A DNA stretch of 64,000 nt from Sphingomonas sp. A2-49 (lineage in GTDB: Bacteria; Pseudomonadota; Alphaproteobacteria; Sphingomonadales; Sphingomonadaceae): the NCBI RefSeq assembly GCF_025548555.1, contig NZ_JAJLPA010000003.1, positions 124,001 to 188,000 of the forward strand, written 5' to 3'. Shown piece by piece: positions 61,649 through 64,000 of the stretch (positions within the stretch are counted from its first letter, which is position 1; each line of letters opens with the position of its first letter). The notes beneath the pieces were generated by a model that saw only the letters and a list, made by a program, of their open reading frames with translations, ran no database searches and was not told the DNA's origin. Made by a program: the position numbers and the translations under genes.

Positions 61649-63310
61649 ATGAAGTCGCTGATCGCCATCGCCCTGCTCGCCTCCGCCGCCCTCGGCGCCA
61701 CCGCCGCATCCGCGCAGCAGGCGCCTGCCCCGGCGATCCCGGCACCGGCGCCCGCGCCGACCCGCACCGCGCCGCCGCGGCTCATCGTCGCAATCTCCGT
61801 CGACCAGTTTTCCGCCGACCTGTTCCAGCAATATCGCAACCACTTCACCGGCGGCTTCGCGCGGCTGCTGACCGGCGCGGTGTTTCCCTCGGGCTATCAG
61901 AGCCATGCCGCGACCGAGACGTGTCCGGGCCATTCGACGATCCTCACCGGCATGCGCCCCGCGCACACCGGCATCGTCGCGAACAACTGGATCGACCAGT
62001 CGGTCGCGCGCGCCGACAAGACGGTCTATTGCGCCGAGGACGAAACCGTCCCCGGCAGCGATCACACCAGCTACACGGTCAGCGATCGCCACCTGAAGGT
62101 GCCGACGCTGGGCGAGATGATGAAGAATGCCCGCCCCGCGACGCGCGTCGTCTCGGTCGCGGGCAAGGACCGCGCGGCGGTGATGATGGGCGGCCACAAG
62201 GTCGACGAACTGTGGTGGTGGGACGGCAAGACCTATGCCAGCTATGCCGGCCGCGCGGTGCCCCGTGCCGTCCAGCGTGGCCGCGACGCGGTCGCCGCGC
62301 TCGTCGCCCGCGCGCAGGCGCCGCTGCCGCTGCCCGACTTCTGCCGCGCGCTCGACCGGCCGATCACCGTCGCGGGCACCGTCTACGGCCAAGGCCGGTT
62401 CGCGCGGGCGGCGGGCGACCTGAAGGCGTTCCGCGCGTCGCCGCCGAGCGACGCCGCCGTGTTCGCGATTGCCGCCGGCCTGATCCAGGACATGAAGCTC
62501 GGGCGGGGGCGCGACACCGACATCATCGATATCGGCGCGTCGGCGACCGACTATATCGGCCATTCGCTCGGGACGCAGGGGACCGAGATGTGCATCCAGA
62601 TGGACCAGCTCGACCGCACGCTCGGCAGCTTCTTCGACACGCTCGACGGCTGGGGCCTCGATTACGAAGTGGTCCTGACCGCGGACCATGGCGCGCACGA
62701 CATGACCGAACGCCAGCAACAGCATGCGATGCCGATGGAAAGCCACGTCTCTGCCGACGCGTCGATCAAGGCGGTGGATGCCGCGGTCGCGGCCGCGCTG
62801 GGCCTCAAGGGGCCGGTGCTGCTCGGGGCGGAAGGCGACGTCTACCTCGCCCGCGGCCTCTCGCCCGCGGATCGCGCCCGCGTGCTCGCGGCGGCGCAGA
62901 CGCGCTTCGCCGCACAGCCGCAGGTCGCCGCCGCCTTCACCCGGGCGCAGATCGCGGCGCAACCGATGGCGACCACCCCGCCCGAGACGTGGACGCTGCT
63001 GGAGCGCGCGCGCGCGTCGTTCGACCCCGCCGTGTCGGGCGACCTGCTGGTACTGCTGAAGCCGCGCGTGACCACGATCGAGACGCCGGCGGCGGGCTAT
63101 GTCGAGACGCACGGCAGCCCGTGGGATTATGACCGCCGCGTGCCCATCCTGTTCTGGCGCAAGGGGATGGCGGGCTTCGAACAGCCGCTGTCGGTCGAAA
63201 CCGTCGACATCGCGCCTACGCTCGCGGCGACGATCGGACTGCCGGTCCACGGGCTCGACGGACGCTGCCTCGACCTCAATCCCGGCGCTGGCGACACTTG
63301 CGTGCGGTAG
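61649..63310 (+). CDS. phoK: PhoK/PafA-type alkaline phosphatase
   Basis: A 553-residue exported phosphomonoesterase. A signal peptide (MKSLIAIALLASAALGATAASAQ) is followed by a Pro/Ala linker and the catalytic domain. Visible features match Sphingomonas PhoK: D52 in ISVDQFSAD, nucleophile T91 in ATETCPGHSTI, the Asp/His pair in GASATDYIGHS (near 301-305), DHGAHD (near 346) and the late His in ETHGSPWD (near 488). It uses Thr rather than Ser, with two zinc ions. It would release phosphate from organic esters in the periplasm or medium. No Pho box was identified upstream. Confidence 0.9.
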   Translation: MKSLIAIALLASAALGATAASAQQAPAPAIPAPAPAPTRTAPPRLIVAISVDQFSADLFQQYRNHFTGGFARLLTGAVFPSGYQSHAATETCPGHSTILTGMRPAHTGIVANNWIDQSVARADKTVYCAEDETVPGSDHTSYTVSDRHLKVPTLGEMMKNARPATRVVSVAGKDRAAVMMGGHKVDELWWWDGKTYASYAGRAVPRAVQRGRDAVAALVARAQAPLPLPDFCRALDRPITVAGTVYGQGRFARAAGDLKAFRASPPSDAAVFAIAAGLIQDMKLGRGRDTDIIDIGASATDYIGHSLGTQGTEMCIQMDQLDRTLGSFFDTLDGWGLDYEVVLTADHGAHDMTERQQQHAMPMESHVSADASIKAVDAAVAAALGLKGPVLLGAEGDVYLARGLSPADRARVLAAAQTRFAAQPQVAAAFTRAQIAAQPMATTPPETWTLLERARASFDPAVSGDLLVLLKPRVTTIETPAAGYVETHGSPWDYDRRVPILFWRKGMAGFEQPLSVETVDIAPTLAATIGLPVHGLDGRCLDLNPGAGDTCVR

Positions 63311-63405
63311 CGACACCCGTCGCCGCGCTGCCGGCGGAGATCGCGCATCCGGGCGCGCTGTCGGGACGCGACTACTTCACGGCGGGCGCCGGGCGGCGCA
63401 TTTGA

Positions 63406-63618
63406 CGGCACAACGCGATCGTCGCGAGGCTCTTCGGCACGCTGTTCCGGCCGGCGGCGATGACGACCCTCTCGTTCGCCGTGGCGTGGCGCAGCCCAAC
63501 CGGACAGGACGGGCGGGGGATGCTGGTGGCTATCGCCGTGGTGCTGTCGATCCGTACGCTGCCCGTCAGTTTCGCGGCCAGCCCGGGCTACCCGTGGATC
63601 GACCGCCGCCGCCGCTGA
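63406..63618 (+). other. Open stretch without a supported gene (possible remnant)
   Basis: The 327 bases between the phosphatase and the beta-helix gene contain a frame of about 70 codons that includes hydrophobic AAMTTLSFAVAWR and MLVAIAVVLSIRTLPVSFAA segments but begins right after a stop and has no ribosome binding site. It could be a decayed membrane protein or chance. I see no terminator or RNA in the gap. Confidence 0.25.
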
Positions 63619-63637
63619 CCGCGTGCCGCGGCGCTCG

Positions 63638-64000
63638 TCAGCGCGTCTCGAACATCCGCATCCCCACGATGCGGTTCGCACCGATCGCGAGGCGATCGTG
63701 GCTGAGATCGGCGACGAACGCCGGATTGGCGGGCGCACCCGGCGCCAGCCGCGCGTCGTTGTCCGCAATGCGCAGCCCGGCGGACGGATAGGTCCGCGCT
63801 TCCGCCGCGACCACGATCAGCGCGCTGTGATTCTCCTTGCCGTGGCCCTGCACGAAGGTGTTGCGCGCGATCGTCCCGCGCGCGCCCTCGGGCAGGTCGA
63901 TCATGTAGTTGGTCCTGCGGCCCGCGGTATCGTCGAAGCTGTTGTCGGTGATCGCGACCTGCGGCACGCGCAGCTTGACGTAATGGCCGCCGGTGCCGCG
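63638..64000 (-). CDS. Right-handed beta-helix repeat protein (C-terminal part, runs off the window)
   Basis: The visible 120 C-terminal residues consist of beta-helix rungs: GGHYVKLRVPQVAITDNSFDD, RTNYMIDLPEGARGTIARNTF, LRIADNDARLA and LAIGANRIVG, with the N-x-F/N-x-I ladder typical of parallel beta-helix proteins. The frame continues without interruption to the window edge, so the start lies beyond. Members include polysaccharide lyases and hydrolases; the catalytic part is not visible, so no function can be assigned. Confidence 0.75.
   Translation of the reverse strand, partial: RGTGGHYVKLRVPQVAITDNSFDDTAGRRTNYMIDLPEGARGTIARNTFVQGHGKENHSALIVVAAEARTYPSAGLRIADNDARLAPGAPANPAFVADLSHDRLAIGANRIVGMRMFETR

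Noticed and set aside
59411..63316. A 1301-codon minus-strand open frame spanning the phosphatase and DsbD-type genes
   Set aside because: It is antisense to the clear PhoK-like gene and out of frame with the DsbD-type gene; the product has no recognisable domain.

Overview
The window is GC-rich DNA from an alphaproteobacterium, most likely Sphingomonas or a close relative. The evidence is a CtrA regulator whose upstream region carries a CtrA box and a GANTC (CcrM) site, the non-phosphorylative L-rhamnose route first described in Sphingomonas, a PhoK-type alkaline phosphatase, an Oar-like TonB receptor, and dispersed extragenic palindromes typical of this group. I see no tRNA, rRNA, CRISPR array, insertion sequence or prophage.

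Layout. 1-2.1 kb: the end of an unidentified gene, a VapBC module and glutathione reductase. 2.1-6.9 kb: a TonB receptor and a GH144-like glucoamylase-family protein. 7-13 kb: a thiolase, a lipoprotein cytochrome c and a branched-chain 2-oxoacid dehydrogenase operon (E1alpha, E1beta, E2; no E3). 13-24.5 kb: acyl-CoA and fatty-acid type enzymes (FAH hydrolase, acyl-CoA dehydrogenase, thiolase, SDR, crotonase, two hotdog thioesterases), a DEAD-box helicase, a nitroreductase, a shikimate-dehydrogenase-like protein and a PQQ-type sugar dehydrogenase. 24.6-37.4 kb: the translation/RNA operon rimP-nusA-(tautomerase)-ylxR/L7Ae-infB-rbfA-(vapBC-tdk-M50 protease)-truB-rpsO-pnp. 37.6-46.8 kb: a rhamnose catabolic cluster facing left (esterase, rhaT, lactonase, KDR dehydrogenase, diketo-acid hydrolase, rhamnonate dehydratase) and, divergently, lutABC with an IclR regulator. 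47.7-55 kb: AI-2E-type exporter, ctrA, glutaminase, YtcJ-type amidohydrolase, ilvA, a small membrane protein and the Bpt aminoacyl transferase. 55-61.6 kb (leftward): SleB-type cell-wall hydrolase, the transglutaminase / alpha-E / circularly permuted ATP-grasp triad, and a DsbD-type reductase. 61.6-64 kb: a PhoK-like phosphatase and the C-terminal part of a beta-helix protein.

How the parts fit. The rhamnose route should end in pyruvate plus L-lactate, and the adjacent divergent lut operon encodes the L-lactate oxidation complex, so the two halves form one pathway. Two acyl-CoA loci about 4.2 kb apart share an identical palindrome (TAACA-N2-TGTTA) and may be co-regulated. The most striking structural observation is a palindromic repeat family. 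One copy, with perfect 26-bp ends, lies inside truB with the frame open, adding about 63 Gly/Pro-rich residues. Another copy fills the gap between the ATP-grasp and alpha-E genes and supplies the alpha-E ribosome binding site.
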